From the NCBI GenBank assembly GCA_963971225.1, contig OZ020269.1, positions 14,040,921-14,104,920 of the forward strand: 64,000 nucleotides of DNA, given 5' to 3'. Both the position numbers and the translations under genes were made by a program. How positions within the stretch are numbered: position 1 is the stretch's first letter; each line of letters begins with the position of its first letter. Origin of the DNA: Melieria omissa (Eukaryota; Arthropoda; Insecta; Diptera; Ulidiidae). The notes under the pieces are model-generated. The model made no database searches. It was given only the letters and a program-made list of their open reading frames with translations, and was not told where the DNA came from. Shown here one piece after another: positions 45,742 to 57,895 of the stretch.

Positions 45742-48700
45742 TTTTGTATGGAAAAACGCAATTTAATTGATCTTTTAATTCATTTCAATTCAATTTAGTT
45801 TCATTTCAATCTTAATGAAAACACTTCAAATCAATGATTACACAGGGCAACAAATTTCGCCACGAAATTTCATATTTTCCGACTTTGAGGTCCAGTTTCC
45901 GCGAACTTTTAAAACTTATAAAAATAAAATGCATTGAATAAGAAGCCATGAGGTGTGGTAAATGCCACACAGAGAAAAACACGACAACCGGTTTATTGGT
46001 TTAGAAATTACAATCCCAAACGTGAAAAAAGTCAGAGAAAATCCGAAAAAGTGACACGCTCATTCTTTGCGAAAACGAAAACTAAGTTTTAAAAACGGTT
46101 AGCGGATTCGAAATCAGCAGTACCTAATTACCCTAAAACTGATGTCAAATTCAGAAAAGCCATTTTGCTGTTGATCAGTGTTATTCAACAAGTTTTCTAC
46201 ATTTCCACAAACGCAATGTTTATTAACAGCAAATAAAGTTATTTTCAGATTCAGATAAGCTGACTAAGATGAAAGTTTTCAGAAAGTTTTTATGTTGCTC
46301 GAACTTTTCTAAAATCCGCTTAAAAACCTAAGCAATTGTGATTCCAAAATTTCAATTTTTGCCAAGCAAAAACTTCTATAACCAAGATCACAACTCTTGA
46401 AGAAATTTGCTGCCAGAGAATTATTCCACAACCCAGAGTGATGCAAAATTTGTGTGGACAATTCTTTCGCACTTTCAAAATACCATGGAAAGTCACAACT
46501 TTTTGTCATTTTACGCTCGAATGCCGCTTAAAGTTGCACAATCTTTTGGGCTATCCGTCGCAGTCCGAACGGCAGATTAGCAACTAATACCATCTTAGCA
46601 TCTGAAAAATGACAACTGCAACTCTACGATTAAATTAATTCATGAATACGAAATGCGTCACTCTGCCAGCGAGAACAAATTTACAAAATTTATGACAATC
46701 AAAAAAGGATAATAGAAAAATAATTCACTTACCAAGAGGAGAACGAAGAAGCAGCAGCAGCAGCAGCGAATTATAAGCAAACTTGAGCGTTGAATAAATC
46801 TTGAAGAACGAAATGTGCTTATCTCTTATTTACCCAAATACACACAAACACACACACGCACTCGCGCGCGCGCACACACACACACACACGAACACCAACG
46901 CACGTTTTGGCTGTATTTGAGTTGCGCGTGTGCGGCCGAGCGGAATTTACAGCAGCCAGTCGGCGTTACAGTTGCAACTGCTTTGGGCAAAGGGGTGCGC
47001 GCGGGCTGCAACTGAGCGACGAAAGTTGAAGACAACTAGACGACGATGCCGGCGGCGGCACTCTAATCCAATCGGCTTATGAACGAATTTTTATTTATTA
47101 TGCGTGCCAACATATGCGTGAAGTACTAAGCCAACAATAGCAGCATCAACAACAACAACAACAACAACAATAAAAACCGAAACGATAGCACCGCGCGTCG
47201 AGTGCACACGCTGCAAATTTGACTGAATTTGCCGAATGTGTTGAGCGAGTGTGTGCTTTGGGTGCTTTCGTTGTTGTTTCTTGTATCCTTTGTGCGACAA
47301 AAAAAAAACTTGAAATCGCACACACCTACAACGCCCACACGTGCCTAAACGCTCGAACGGCGCACGTAAAATTTCCAATTTTTAAATTCAATTCTTCGAC
47401 AGCTCCGGGTTCGGCCTTCTCCCACGCGCACTTTACTTCAGAATCGCTAAGCCGGCAAGTTTCTTAAATTCGAATTTATTTTCCCATTTTGCTTATTTAT
47501 TGACAAAAGCAACAACAACAATAAGACCAAAGGCGTAAGAAAAAGCAAAACGAGATTGGCATCACGCGTGCAAAAACGGTCGCAACAACAATTCGGCGTC
47601 GGGCACTAAATAGCGAAAAATGTTTAAATGTCGAAACGATATGGAACTTTGTTTCGGTTAGAAAGCGATAAATTTATTAGCGCGCGCGCGCACGAAATAG
47701 CAAATTCAAAGCCAGTGGGACGCGCAGAGGCCCAAGACAGCGACCCAAGCTTTGTGGGCGAACGGTGGGCGTGCAGCGACTAAGTTATGGACAAATCGGG
47801 ATTATGGCATCAATTTTTAAGTCCTTGCATTGCTTGTCGCTGTCCTGATTCGATATTTATTGCAATGGGTTTTTAGTTGTTCTCGTTATTGGTTGTTGTT
47901 GTTGGTTGTTGTTGTTGTTGTGGCTGCTGAAAGCGGCGCACAACTGGCTGGTGTGTCTGTTTGCCGGCTCAGCTTTAATGTGGCGTAAAGCCCAGTTAAA
48001 TGACCGCACATTGGTACACACACATACACTTGCACTCATACATAGACAAATGAATGGCGCTCACGTACGTAGCCGCCATCAATAAACTTTTATTATTGTT
48101 GTGCTGATTTTGTTTGTAGGTCAAACGGATTTGCTTACGGCAGCTGCAGTTGTATGTGTAATCTCTGTGTCATGCTCTGATGATGTGTGTATATGTGTGT
48201 GCGTATGTGAGTGTGCGTCACTAAAAATAACTAAAGACCAGACAAAGGCAGCCAGCCAGCCAAGCATCAACGACGATCGCAGTGCTACGCAACTCTTTCA
48301 ATTCAACTTTATTATTGACTCATATATTTTCTATATTAGTTGTTGTTGTCTTTGAGAAAAGGTAAACTAAGTAAAGCAGCCAAAGGATAGTAAAAACGAA
48401 ATAAATTAAGCCGGCATCCAGCCAGTTGTTTATGTTATGATCCTTTTGCGACAGCCAATTCGTTCGCACACAAAAATATATCTTCAAGGCACGTTTCTAT
48501 GTTTTCCAGCATAGTTTATCTGTATTTGCTTTGTTTTCTAAATTTCACATTTATTTAATATCAAATAACGCAAATAAAAATAAAAAAATAAATAACAAAT
48601 TTTGCCCGCACCAACACACCGTTAGCCAGTACGACGCGTACAACAGCTTCTGAGAAAAATGTACGCTTTCAACACTCGGACTGTTTGTCTATTTGCCTAA

Positions 48701-50104
48701 AACGCGATATGTTCTTTACGCTGTTGATTTCCGTTTCCGGCAACCGTACACGTTGCGACTAACTGAAATACTGCATTCGGCATGGACGTGCCACTTCGTT
48801 TTTTATCACCGTACACCGGATCTGCGACCAACAACAATACACAACAACGAGTCGTGCACAATAATCCGAGTCAAAATTCAAAACACAACATGTTCCATGA
48901 CCAACATGTTGCAATCGAACAATACTCAATCAATGTGTTTGTTGTTTATTTTCGGTTTTTGTTTACAAACGCAGTTCGAGTTCTGGTTGTTATTGTTGTT
49001 TATTTTGTAAGCATGTGGTTACGTTGGCACACAATGTGCGGCCATAAATGAACGCCAATTACGTATATGTGTGTGTATGTGTGTTTGAGGAGAATTTTGC
49101 AGCGAATTATGGACGCATGCGCTTCGCAACAATTTCGAACTCTTACCCCAATTGCAAGTGTTTCCCCATTTCTTTCGACTTGTCGTTTGCCATAAATGGC
49201 TACGTGCATGTCCTGACTTAGCCAGGACACAACTCACATCTAGTACAATTTGCCCACTGTTGCTTGCAGTTGGGTGCTGTGCTTCGCTATGGCGTTGATG
49301 CAATTTCTATTTAATTCGCACATTTTCCCCTATCAGTTTTCGAAATTGCCACAACGGTTGTCTGACGTTATTGATTCTCCTCCATTGTTCAACATTCATT
49401 GTGGTATTCTGGACAAGTTACCTACTTGTATCTACTTTTGCTTTAACTGTTTTAAGTTTTTAATGTATTTTTCATCTCTTTTTTAACACTTTTGCTCTGT
49501 CAACCGTTTCTTTAATACTACTTTACATATAACCATTTAAATTTTAAGGGTTTGTAACGCTCAGAAGGGACGAGAGATTAAAACAATAATAATCCTTTTA
49601 AAATTTCGTTACGATCCATAGTTCAATATTGCTGCAATTTTGCACGAAAATTACAGTAAATTTAAAATTAAATTCTTTTTCCATACATCAAAACTATTCA
49701 TTCATCAATGTAGCTCAAATTTCGCACAAAAATCATTTTTCGTATTAAGAATAATTATTTTTTTATAGTTCAATATTGCTGCCATTTTGCATTGAAATCA
49801 TTAAAAAAATTTTGTATATGTTTTTATGTGTTTCACTAATATTTATACTTAATATTGCTATCATTTTGCATCAAAATGATAATGATTTTATAACATGAAA
49901 AACTTTTCCATACTTCAATACGTTTTTAAAAACCCCCAATGAAAAGAAATATCATTTTGTTTATCAGTTTTTTTCTCACTTACTCCGCTTGAGGGCATAA
50001 AGATTCAAGGTTTTATTTTGATAAGGTGAATCAATCTTAATACCCTCGAAAATCTTAAACCTCGTCTATCACAAGCTTGTCTCTCTCGAATCTAAGTCCC
50101 AGGA
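45742..50104. other. Non-coding DNA with a GC/CpG-richer segment
   Basis: From about 46,840 to 47,800 GC and CpG rise ('gcgcgcgc' at 46,864 and 47,680), with CAA repeats at 47,148-47,170; a host promoter or leader exon is possible but not demonstrable. From 49,610 to 49,900 a loose repeat of 'agttcaatattgctgc(c/a)att' occurs at uneven spacing. No gene recognised. Confidence 0.4.
46848..46890. repeat. Mixed CA/CG microsatellite
   Basis: CACACGCACTCGCGCGCGCG followed by (CA)n. Confidence 0.9.
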
Positions 50105-50118
50105 TATAAGGACATTGA
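50105..50118 (+). repeat. Left target-site duplication of the SINE
   Basis: TATAAGGACATTGA, identical to 50455-50468. Confidence 0.9.
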
Positions 50119-50454
50119 ATAATAATAATAATTGATTGGCACGACAGCCCGCTTACGCGAGACTAAGGCCTAGCTTCCCGCAACCACCCGTGTTGTGCGT
50201 GTGAATTTTGTACGCGGGTGGAAGGGACCTACAGTTTTATGCCGGTTCCGAACGGCAGATTGGGAGCTTTTTCATAGGCAATTTTTTACTCTCAGAGGTT
50301 TTGCCATTTCCAGCTGAGAGGACAGCCGCCGAAAGAGAAAACGAGTTTCCCGTTATTTTTTTTTTAGGTGTTACTACATGCAGAATTCGAACTAGCGTCG
50401 CTCTGCATGCGACTCGTTGGACCGCGCACTAACCAACTGAGCCACGGCGGCTGC
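50119..50454 (-). mobile_element. Full-length tRNA-derived SINE
   Basis: 336 bp in reverse orientation between identical 14-bp duplications. The minus-strand head starts GCAGCCGCCGTGGCTCAGTT, with an exact polymerase III A box TGGCTCAGTTGG (50433-50444) and a B box AGTTCGAATTCT (50382-50393). The body follows, and the 3' tail is a short (TTA)n run at 50119-50132. It is transcribed by RNA polymerase III and depends on an autonomous LINE for its mobility. The head departs from a true tRNA in the T arm, so it is not a tRNA gene. Confidence 0.88.
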
Positions 50455-50468
50455 TATAAGGACATTGA
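50455..50468 (+). repeat. Right target-site duplication of the SINE
   Basis: TATAAGGACATTGA, identical to 50105-50118. Confidence 0.9.
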
Positions 50469-50689
50469 GCGGACTGAAAAACGAACGACGACCTGACTAG
50501 GCATGAATCAGCTCTGGTCATTATTAACGCTGAGCCTTAATCTATTCCTTTCAGCAGGCTTAGGAACGACACACATATGTTATAAGATCACTTTCTGATT
50601 TTGGCAAACGAAAAATGAAACTAACTTCTACCTGCAACTTATCAAAAAAAAAAACCTGGCCAAAATACCAACTAAACAGGACGAACTAA

Positions 50690-51060
50690 CTGCTTGGAAA
50701 GGCCCGGGGGGAATACCGCAAAGCTCACTGTAGGTCTTGCAAATACCCTGCAACCTTGTCGCAGCTGTAGGAGAAGGTCCAGAGGGAAACAATCACTTAC
50801 TCACTTTTTGTGTACATGTCTGTTTTCAGCAAGGAGCAGGCTCTGCTTCCTCAGAACCCTCAGAAGAGCTCAGAACCATTTCAACAATGGAAATCAGAAA
50901 GCTTCTACAATTCCTGGATCTCACAAAGTTGATTTAAAATACCAGCCAACACCAACACAAATTGAGAATGTGGCATCAAAATAGCACTTTAAGTGCTAAT
51001 TGTGATACCTAGCTGTGGCAGCAACCACTCAGCCAATCAACCAACCAGACAACCAATTGA
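50690..51060 (+). pseudogene. Non-LTR retrotransposon 3' end relic
   Basis: The frame from 50,694 gives 'CRSCRRRSRGKQSLTHFLC', the terminal Cys/His tail of RNase H-type ORF2 proteins. After a frameshift the frame at 50,737 gives 'STMEIRKLLQFLDLTKLI' and the stop at 50,935-50,937. A short 3' UTR with 'gctgtggcagcaacc' and a C/A-rich end 'aatcaaccaaccagac' follows. Only the last ~80 codons survive. Confidence 0.65.
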
Positions 51061-51449
51061 AATTCTCTCCGGGTGATTTATTAACACAATTGTTAGAAGT
51101 CCAAGGCAATGGTACTGGCATCTCTCATGTTCCCTAGGAGAGAGAAGGTGAGAGTTCTTTATCAAAGTTTTATATGGTATCCGCCTCTCACCAACGAATT
51201 TCTGATGAGTAGGTGGAGTTGATATCAAAGAGTTGGTGTCTTCGATGAACGCTGTGTGATTGGAACAGTATTGTTGTTGCGGTTATCCTACTTTGATATA
51301 AGGATTTGCTGAGTGATTGAAGTGCGAAGGCTACAAAGCTTAAATGGTTAATGTTAATATTTAGCAGTGGGCCACACAAATCCCACTCAAATATCTGTTT
51401 ACGTACGTATAACAAAAATATTGAGTGACAAATAAGTTTAAAATAGATT

Positions 51450-51506
51450 AAGATCTCAAAAGTTGTATAGGAAAAGCTTCAAAACGAAGTTCTATGTGCA
51501 CCACTG
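51450..51506 (-). mobile_element. hAT-like MITE fragment
   Basis: The minus strand begins CAGTGGTGCACATAGAA (from 51506) and runs to 'caacttttgagatctt', matching the first ~55 bp of the family. The other end is not recognisable. Confidence 0.6.
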
Positions 51507-51644
51507 GTCAATGAAATGGAAAATAATTGGAAGGAAGTAAAAATTGGGAGAGCAAAGCACAGTAGCCAAGCCGTGAATGAGAATCAACCCACAACCGCAC
51601 TGACGACGGGTTACTACAATGTGCGCCGCTGTGGGTCGCTCGAG

Positions 51645-51710
51645 CCCTTATTTGTACACTTGACGGTTTCAAGTGGCATTTTTACTTAATCTTAAGTGAG
51701 TGTGGGCTTT
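51645..51710. repeat. ~65-bp foldback, copy A
   Basis: Contains CACTTGACGGTTTCAAGTG, a 7-bp stem with 5-nt loop, followed by 'taatcttaagtgagtgt'. A diverged copy is at 52560-52630. Confidence 0.6.
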
Positions 51711-52559
51711 CTTTCAGAACCTAAAAATAAATCATCAAAGTAAGGACTAGATTAGTGTTACCCCTTAATTCACTCTATCCTTTTAATCGTAAGGGTTTTG
51801 TTTAACATTTTGTATGCTATTTCTTTTTTACTACCTTTTTCGCTTTTCGAACTTATTCACTGAGTGCAAGTCGTCTCCTTTCTCACGTCTACCTTAGTTA
51901 TTGTTACTTTCACTTTTTCGTTTTTCTTCACCTTTAGCTCAATTGACATATAATCCTTTTTTTTTTTTTTTTGGAATAATTTTTCCGCTTTTAGGCCATT
52001 CACCACTTCAACTTGAATGATTTTCGTTCTTTTCCTCAACTTTCTCTGACACAGTTTCAGTTCCTCAGGCACTCACCTCGTTCCAATTATTTCTTAACCC
52101 ACTCTTTCTCTCTCTCTCTCTCTTTCTTAAACCACTTATTTTACTCTTTTATAAATACAATTTATAATTGCTCGAACTTACCCGCATCATATTTCCATCA
52201 CTTTGACTCATCTTTCTCCTCCAACTTTTTTGTGATCGCAATTTATTGCTTTCGCCTTCAATTGTCTCCTGTCTGCTGCTGCGCTCCTTTGTCGCTGGAA
52301 CCAAAGACGATAATTTCGTTTACGGCATTTCCTGCCAGCCATCGCTCGCACTTCGTTATCATGTCATATGCCGGCGCAATGTGTATTTTGTTGTCTGCTC
52401 CTGCGGCGCAGATTCACATCCTTCGCCTCGGTTGCATAGTGTTTCTCGCATTATTTTCGTTTGTGGTATTTTTGTGCGTGGCGTTGCGTCTGCCGTTTGG
52501 TGTCTACCTGAAATGTAATTAACTTTCGTGTCAATATTTGGCGCGCTCTTGTTTCGAAC

Positions 52560-52630
52560 TCTGTGTCGGCTATTTGTTCACTTGACGGTTTCGAGCGGCA
52601 CTTCTATTGAATCTTAGGCAAGTGTCGAGT
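52560..52630. repeat. ~65-bp foldback, copy B
   Basis: 'ttcacttgacggtttcgag' and 'gaatcttaggcaagtgtc' align with copy A about 910 bp upstream. Confidence 0.6.
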
Positions 52631-53419
52631 GCGCTGGTAATGAGCATTTTCGGCAATATTGAAATAAAATCAGCATTTTCCTCAATGGCATTTGGCAAAA
52701 AATTAACATCAACTTGAACTGCATATAATTGCTCGCATAGGAATGAGTGAAGCCAATGAAAATCTATAATCCAAGTTGTTTTTGAATTTCTTTCACAACA
52801 CTTAACATAGACAGAAAATATTGTTGTGAAACGGAAATGCCACTGAATCTTTTACCATGTAAAAGAGATTTTTCCAAAGTTTTACATTTTTTTTGTGTTG
52901 AACTCAAAGTTGTAAAACAAATTTTGAGAAATTTACTATTTTTGGTGTTTTTTATGTGAAATAGTTCTATTATTTGATAGAAGGTTTTTCAAATAGCATT
53001 ATTATTATTATTGTACTAACTATTTAGCCTGCAAATATGCCACAAATAAGTTGTAGTACTCTGATTTATTGTCGACTTGTTTGTGTTTAGTAAATACATT
53101 CATTCATTTTAGCATATTTTCAGGCTGACTGTTTGCGCAATTTAATGTGATTTTGCTTAGCTTTAAATTTTCCACTACATTACAATTTGCTTTGATAAAC
53201 TGCATGGCATTAACACACTTTACATGCATTACACCATGCAACAACATTTTTACAATTCAGAAAACTCGGCATAAATATGAAAGTTCAAATAAAGTGAAAT
53301 GAATTTAAATATCCGACAGTAACAAAAAACAGTTCGAAGGTGGAAATGTGCCAAATTAGAAAAGTCTACGAAGTCTAAGAAAGTATACAAATGGATCATA
53401 TATAATCATATATAAAACT

Positions 53420-53860
53420 GAGGCAGACCCCAAAATGAATACTGAGACTACATTAGGCTTTTTTGTTACCATTAAGAAAAGGGGCTCAATATTCAATATT
53501 AACAGAATGTATCAGTTTAAAAGTGTTGTCATTAGCTGACAGTGAAGCGGCGCTCAAAGTTTAAGCTCACCTTCAGTAAAGTTTAAACTTGGGCACACAA
53601 ATAGTTCTAACCCCATAAAAGAGCTGAGGCAGAACTATTTTGATCCCAAAATGAATACTAAGACCCGATAATGCTCTTTTTTTGCCATTAAAAAATGTGC
53701 TCAGTTCAGAAAGTATCAGTTCGAAAATTTTAACAGTGAAGCGGCGCTCAAAATTTAAGCTCACCTAGAATAAAGTTGGACTCGTAGCACTCAAATGGTT
53801 CTAAAACCCTAAAAAGAGTTTAGGCAGAACTATTTGGAACCCAAATGGAATGCTGGTAGC
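53420..53860. repeat. ~200-bp tandem repeat, 2.3 copies
   Basis: 'aggcaga(c/a)c' then 'cccaaaatgaatactgagac' begins units at about 53420, 53625 and 53820. Each full unit has 'cagtgaagcggcgctcaaa' and 'taagctcacct'. Confidence 0.85.
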
Positions 53861-54289
53861 CTATTTGTATTCAGTAAAGTTGAAACTTAAGTTGGGAATG
53901 AATGAGAAGCGAACCTAACTCTAACCTTAGAACCGTCTTTGGGGTACTGATCTTTTCAAACTAACCTCTTTGGTCAGTAGAACTTTTATATTTTCTTTAT
54001 CAGCCGTAAATAGTAACAATATCTAAAATATGAAGTCTCTTTGCTAGAATTTAGACAAAAATCCCTGGGATGGATGTAAAACTCAAAAGAACAAAAGATG
54101 AAAAGGCATTGATGATGATGACTCTAAGATTTATGTGGGTAACTCAGATTCATGAAAAGGAAAAGAGCTGAAGTCTCTCATACTTATAACCAGATTTAAA
54201 ACTTTCTGAAAACTCGTCTTTCTTTCTTAAAAAGTTTTCTGGAACTAAAGGCCTTCCTATGAAAATTCTATGCGTAATAAACAAAAGAT

Positions 54290-54660
54290 CTCATCAAGAT
54301 CAGATGTCTAAAAGTAAACTAAATATTCTAATATCTAAGCATGAATCTAAGTTTTGGTAGCACATGGAGGTTTTGAGCTGAAAGTGATGACATAACCCGA
54401 TCTAATTCTTTCTGGGGGCTCTTTTCAACACGGTTTACTGAAGAATAATAGTCTATCTTGAAAAAATCTTTCGGAACTAAGGCAATCAAATGGCTTCATT
54501 TTAAATTTTAATCCCTAAAAGTCCAAAGATCACATGATTAGAAGATCACATGTCTAAGAGTAAACTAAAAATTATAATATCTTAGCATAAATCTAGCTTT
54601 TGGTAGCATCTGTAGATAGGTTCTGTGCAGAACGCAATGACATCTTATTCCAAGTAATCA
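54290..54660. repeat. ~247-bp direct repeat, two copies
   Basis: 'atgtctaa(a/g)agtaaactaaa', then 'ttttggtagca' and 'aatgacat' recur at 54,303 and 54,550. Confidence 0.8.
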
Positions 54661-56677
54661 TAGGCTGCGGAGCAACAAAACATACAACTGCCACGAAGAG
54701 CACAACTGCCTGGAGACAACAAGATTTGACTCCTTGATTTTTCCGATATTCAGATTTATTAGGATGTTTAGCAGACTTTGGCTTAGCAAAAGTTCAAAAG
54801 AACAGATTTTCCTTTACTTACGTGACAACAAAACGGCACAAAAACGCTACTTGGGCGACTGAGGGAATCACAGGGAATAAGAAACTCAGGGAATCGCAGT
54901 CCCAGATATTTACCAATGGGTATATTCCAGGAAACTAGAGAAGATGAGCTCTGAGCTATGAGATGAGCTATGAAGTTATACCAAGAAATGGCAACGCTCA
55001 GTATTCCTCATTTGAAATGCCAGCTTCGTACTCGTACTAGATTTATACAAGAAATTAATTTTAAGAGGCCAACCTTAAACTTCCAAGGTTCTAGAAAGCT
55101 TCTCTCCTCCCTAAATAGAGACCAGATCAAAACCATGATTGGTGTACTGACGTATCTCTGTTTAATTGGTAGTTACGCTTAAAGGTTAGAAATGTTTTCA
55201 AACGACTTCTGTCGCAGTTCTATGGACAAGGAAGAGAAAGAAAATACAATTTATCTTCTACCTGTGCACTTGTCCTGTTTTATTTAGAAGAAAGAAGAAT
55301 CACTTGGTAAACTTTTTCTTCGACAGTCTAGGGGATCTACCCGATAAGACTACTCACAGCTCACTGGTTTAAAAAGTGAACGGTCTCACGTTCGATTGTT
55401 CATGGTATCACAAATGGACATTTATGACATGAGTGGACTCGTCTTTGAGGCAGTCACTTCTACCTTTCTACTTGACTACCTAACATCCAATAAACAATTT
55501 GAAAACCGCAAAAACGATTAAATCTCACAAATCCCAATACACACATTACATCTTCTTGTATTCCATACCTCATCGCAACCATTTTAATGTCTCGGGAATT
55601 TCACTAAAATATTTCAGATTTATAGAAATTGTTTTCTTTTAATCTCCAAAAAAAAGTATTACTAATAAATTCCACTGTTTTTTAATGCACATAATTTGTT
55701 TTTTTATTTTTCTCTTCTCCATTTAAATCCATCAAATTTTGTAGTACGTTGTTAACAATCTAGCAAATTTGTGCTAATTTTCCACTTTTGCTAACAGACA
55801 TAAATTTTAAAATTGCAAATTGCTTCACTGCCATTTGTCCCGCTGTGCTGAAAACAATAAATGACTGCAAAAGCATGCAATAAAAAATAAAAATATTAAG
55901 CGAAAAGCTGCCAATAATGTAGGAAAATGCACACGCAAGCGCCATGAAAATATAAATAAATAAATAAAAATATGGAACATGTATAAATTTGAAAGTTTAC
56001 ACGTTAAGAAATGGTGGCATTTATAAAAAAAACACGAATAAAGAAAATAAATAAAAACGAGGCAGGAAAAAAGTGTACACTATCAATTCAACTGGGAGGG
56101 AAAAAACCTCGGCGGAACTGAAGCGAATGGTGAATGGTTGTTGCATACGTTTTTTGCGCTGCCCACACACACACACACACACACGCACACAATGCACTTT
56201 TGTGCACTGACAAGCGCAGATCTGCTCGAGTTTTTTGCCTGTTAAGGCCACTGCCAGCTGTTGGCAGCGTTCACTTTTGGCTCGCATTTTTCTTTGTATG
56301 TGTGACATTTGGAATTTTCAGCGCTTCCATCATGAGACTGCGAAATATTTACGTCAATATTTGCCCGAGGATCTATTAAATATTAAAAACAAAAAATTAC
56401 AAAAATACAAAAATTTAAAGTCTCTCTGATTGCTGACCACTCAGGCTTAAACTTAGTTAAGTAAGTAAGTAACTCAGGGGTTAAAGCCAGTGTTAATAAC
56501 CTTCTGCAGAAATGCAGGCCACAAAAAAAACTGTTGAGTATATTCTTCTTCTTCTTCCGAATGTTCGAATGTTTCGATTCTCGTCACAACACTTCCCCAA
56601 CTGTCTAGCGGACTTGGAGAAGACTTGAACTTGAACCTCAGATTTGGACTGAAACATTCATCAGAGCTACCAAGTAA
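54661..56677. other. Non-coding DNA with a possible SINE relic
   Basis: At 55,355-55,400 an A-box-like CACAGCTCACTGGT is followed by a B-box-like ACGTTCGATTGTT, suggesting an old tRNA-derived SINE; its ends are lost. A CA microsatellite is at 56,164-56,183. No gene. Confidence 0.4.
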
Positions 56678-56685
56678 CTCTCATT

Positions 56686-56854
56686 CAGTGGCGCACATAG
56701 GATTGCATTTTCGGGAGGAAGAAAGGGGGCTTTGCGTACAACTTCTGAGCCGAATACCATTCGAAACCATATTTTGTACCAGTAATTTTTGTTTGTTAGT
56801 TTGTTTGGAGTGTTTGAACACCCAAAACCCCCTTCACCCCTGTATGCACCACTG
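56686..56854 (+). mobile_element. hAT-like MITE copy, best preserved
   Basis: 169 bp with ends CAGTGGCGCACATAGG and (reversed) CAGTGGTGCATACAGG. Flanked by CTCTCATT (56678-56685) and CTCTCATC (56855-56862), 7 of 8 identical. The CAGTGGCG termini and 8-bp duplication fit the hAT superfamily. No coding sequence: non-autonomous. Confidence 0.85.
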
Positions 56855-57059
56855 CTCTCATCTAAGGGAAGTGCACAAACGAACTCTCCACCAGGTGGTA
56901 GCACAATGGGTCACATGGCCTACGTGATGCCCTATTAACACAAAGCCTTGAGTTAGTTCTAGAAGGATCCAGAGGTAAGTTAGAGAGGATTTTGAGTGAA
57001 GAAGTTATGAACTGTTGACTTGAACCTATAAAAATAATAGAGCAACAATTTCACAATGG

Positions 57060-57490
57060 CGCAGTGCGAGCCAGAAACTCTCTCTCTACTTTACAATCTC
57101 TGCTGAAATTTCAATAAAAATATTTTTGACGAAATATCCTGATATCCTTTTTTGAAACCAACGCAGAGCTTCAAACTTCATAGGTACTTGCAACCTGCAT
57201 ATTGATTTGTCTTAAAAAAAGTTAGGCGGGACTCAAAGTGTAGAGCATCTACAAGATCTTAAGCACAAATACTCCTCGCCTCCTCTCTTTCACAGAACAA
57301 CATGACCACTTAACGCACCTACCTACCTAACAACCTCTGCTGAAATCTCGGTACTAAATATTTTTGGCTAAATCTGATATCCCGATAAGCCAACGCAGAG
57401 CTTCTCAATTCACTGGGACTTGTATCCTTTGTGTTGATTCTTTCTAAAAATGTGAGGCGGGACTCAAAGTATAGAACACCTACTATAATG
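57060..57490. repeat. ~232-bp direct repeat, two copies
   Basis: 'acgcagagcttc' at 57161 and 57393, each preceded by 'ctctgctgaaat' and followed by 'aggcgggactcaaagt'. Confidence 0.85.
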
Positions 57491-57796
57491 TTTGAACCCT
57501 AACCTTAAGTGGGTCCTAACTGTGACCAAAGAAACAAACTTGAATTGTTTCGTGTCCTTTCTTCTATTTATTCTTCTCTATATTGAAGTTCAAAGCTTTC
57601 AGAACAACAAAAAAAAACATATCTTATGAAAAAAAACCAAAACATATCTTATATCTTCAAAACGATTATGAACTTTGAGACCTTCGATTCATATGCAACA
57701 CTGAAGCACTCAGTAAAAAGAAAAGTGGTTCCACTTGTAGTGAAGACAAAGCTTCAACGAAAAAGCATTCACAGCAATGCGATAAAGTCTCTGTAC

Positions 57797-57895
57797 GAAT
57801 CAATTATCTGCACAAATTTGCACACATTTCAGTCTGAAATCAGTCTGAATCAATTCTCTGCACTAATTTGCACACATTTCAGTCTGAAAGATCAG
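57797..57895. repeat. ~50-bp tandem duplication
   Basis: 'tttgcacacatttcagtctg' occurs twice within 100 bp, preceded each time by 'atcaatt(a/c)tctgcac'. Confidence 0.9.

Larger units (their letters stand above)
51061..53415. other. Non-coding DNA, no gene recognised
   Basis: Contains the MITE fragment and the duplicated foldback listed separately. The 169-codon frame at 52013-52522 is rich in Ser/Phe/Leu, with no domain, and I do not accept it. Poly-T near 51,957-51,972 and (TC)n near 52,105-52,122. Confidence 0.45.

Noticed and set aside
50380..50454. Possible tRNA gene on the minus strand
   Set aside because: A and B boxes are good, but the T arm and acceptor stem do not pair; flanking duplications and the (TTA)n tail show a SINE.
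52013..52522. 169-codon open frame
   Set aside because: Ser/Phe-rich, spans a (TC)n microsatellite, no domain.
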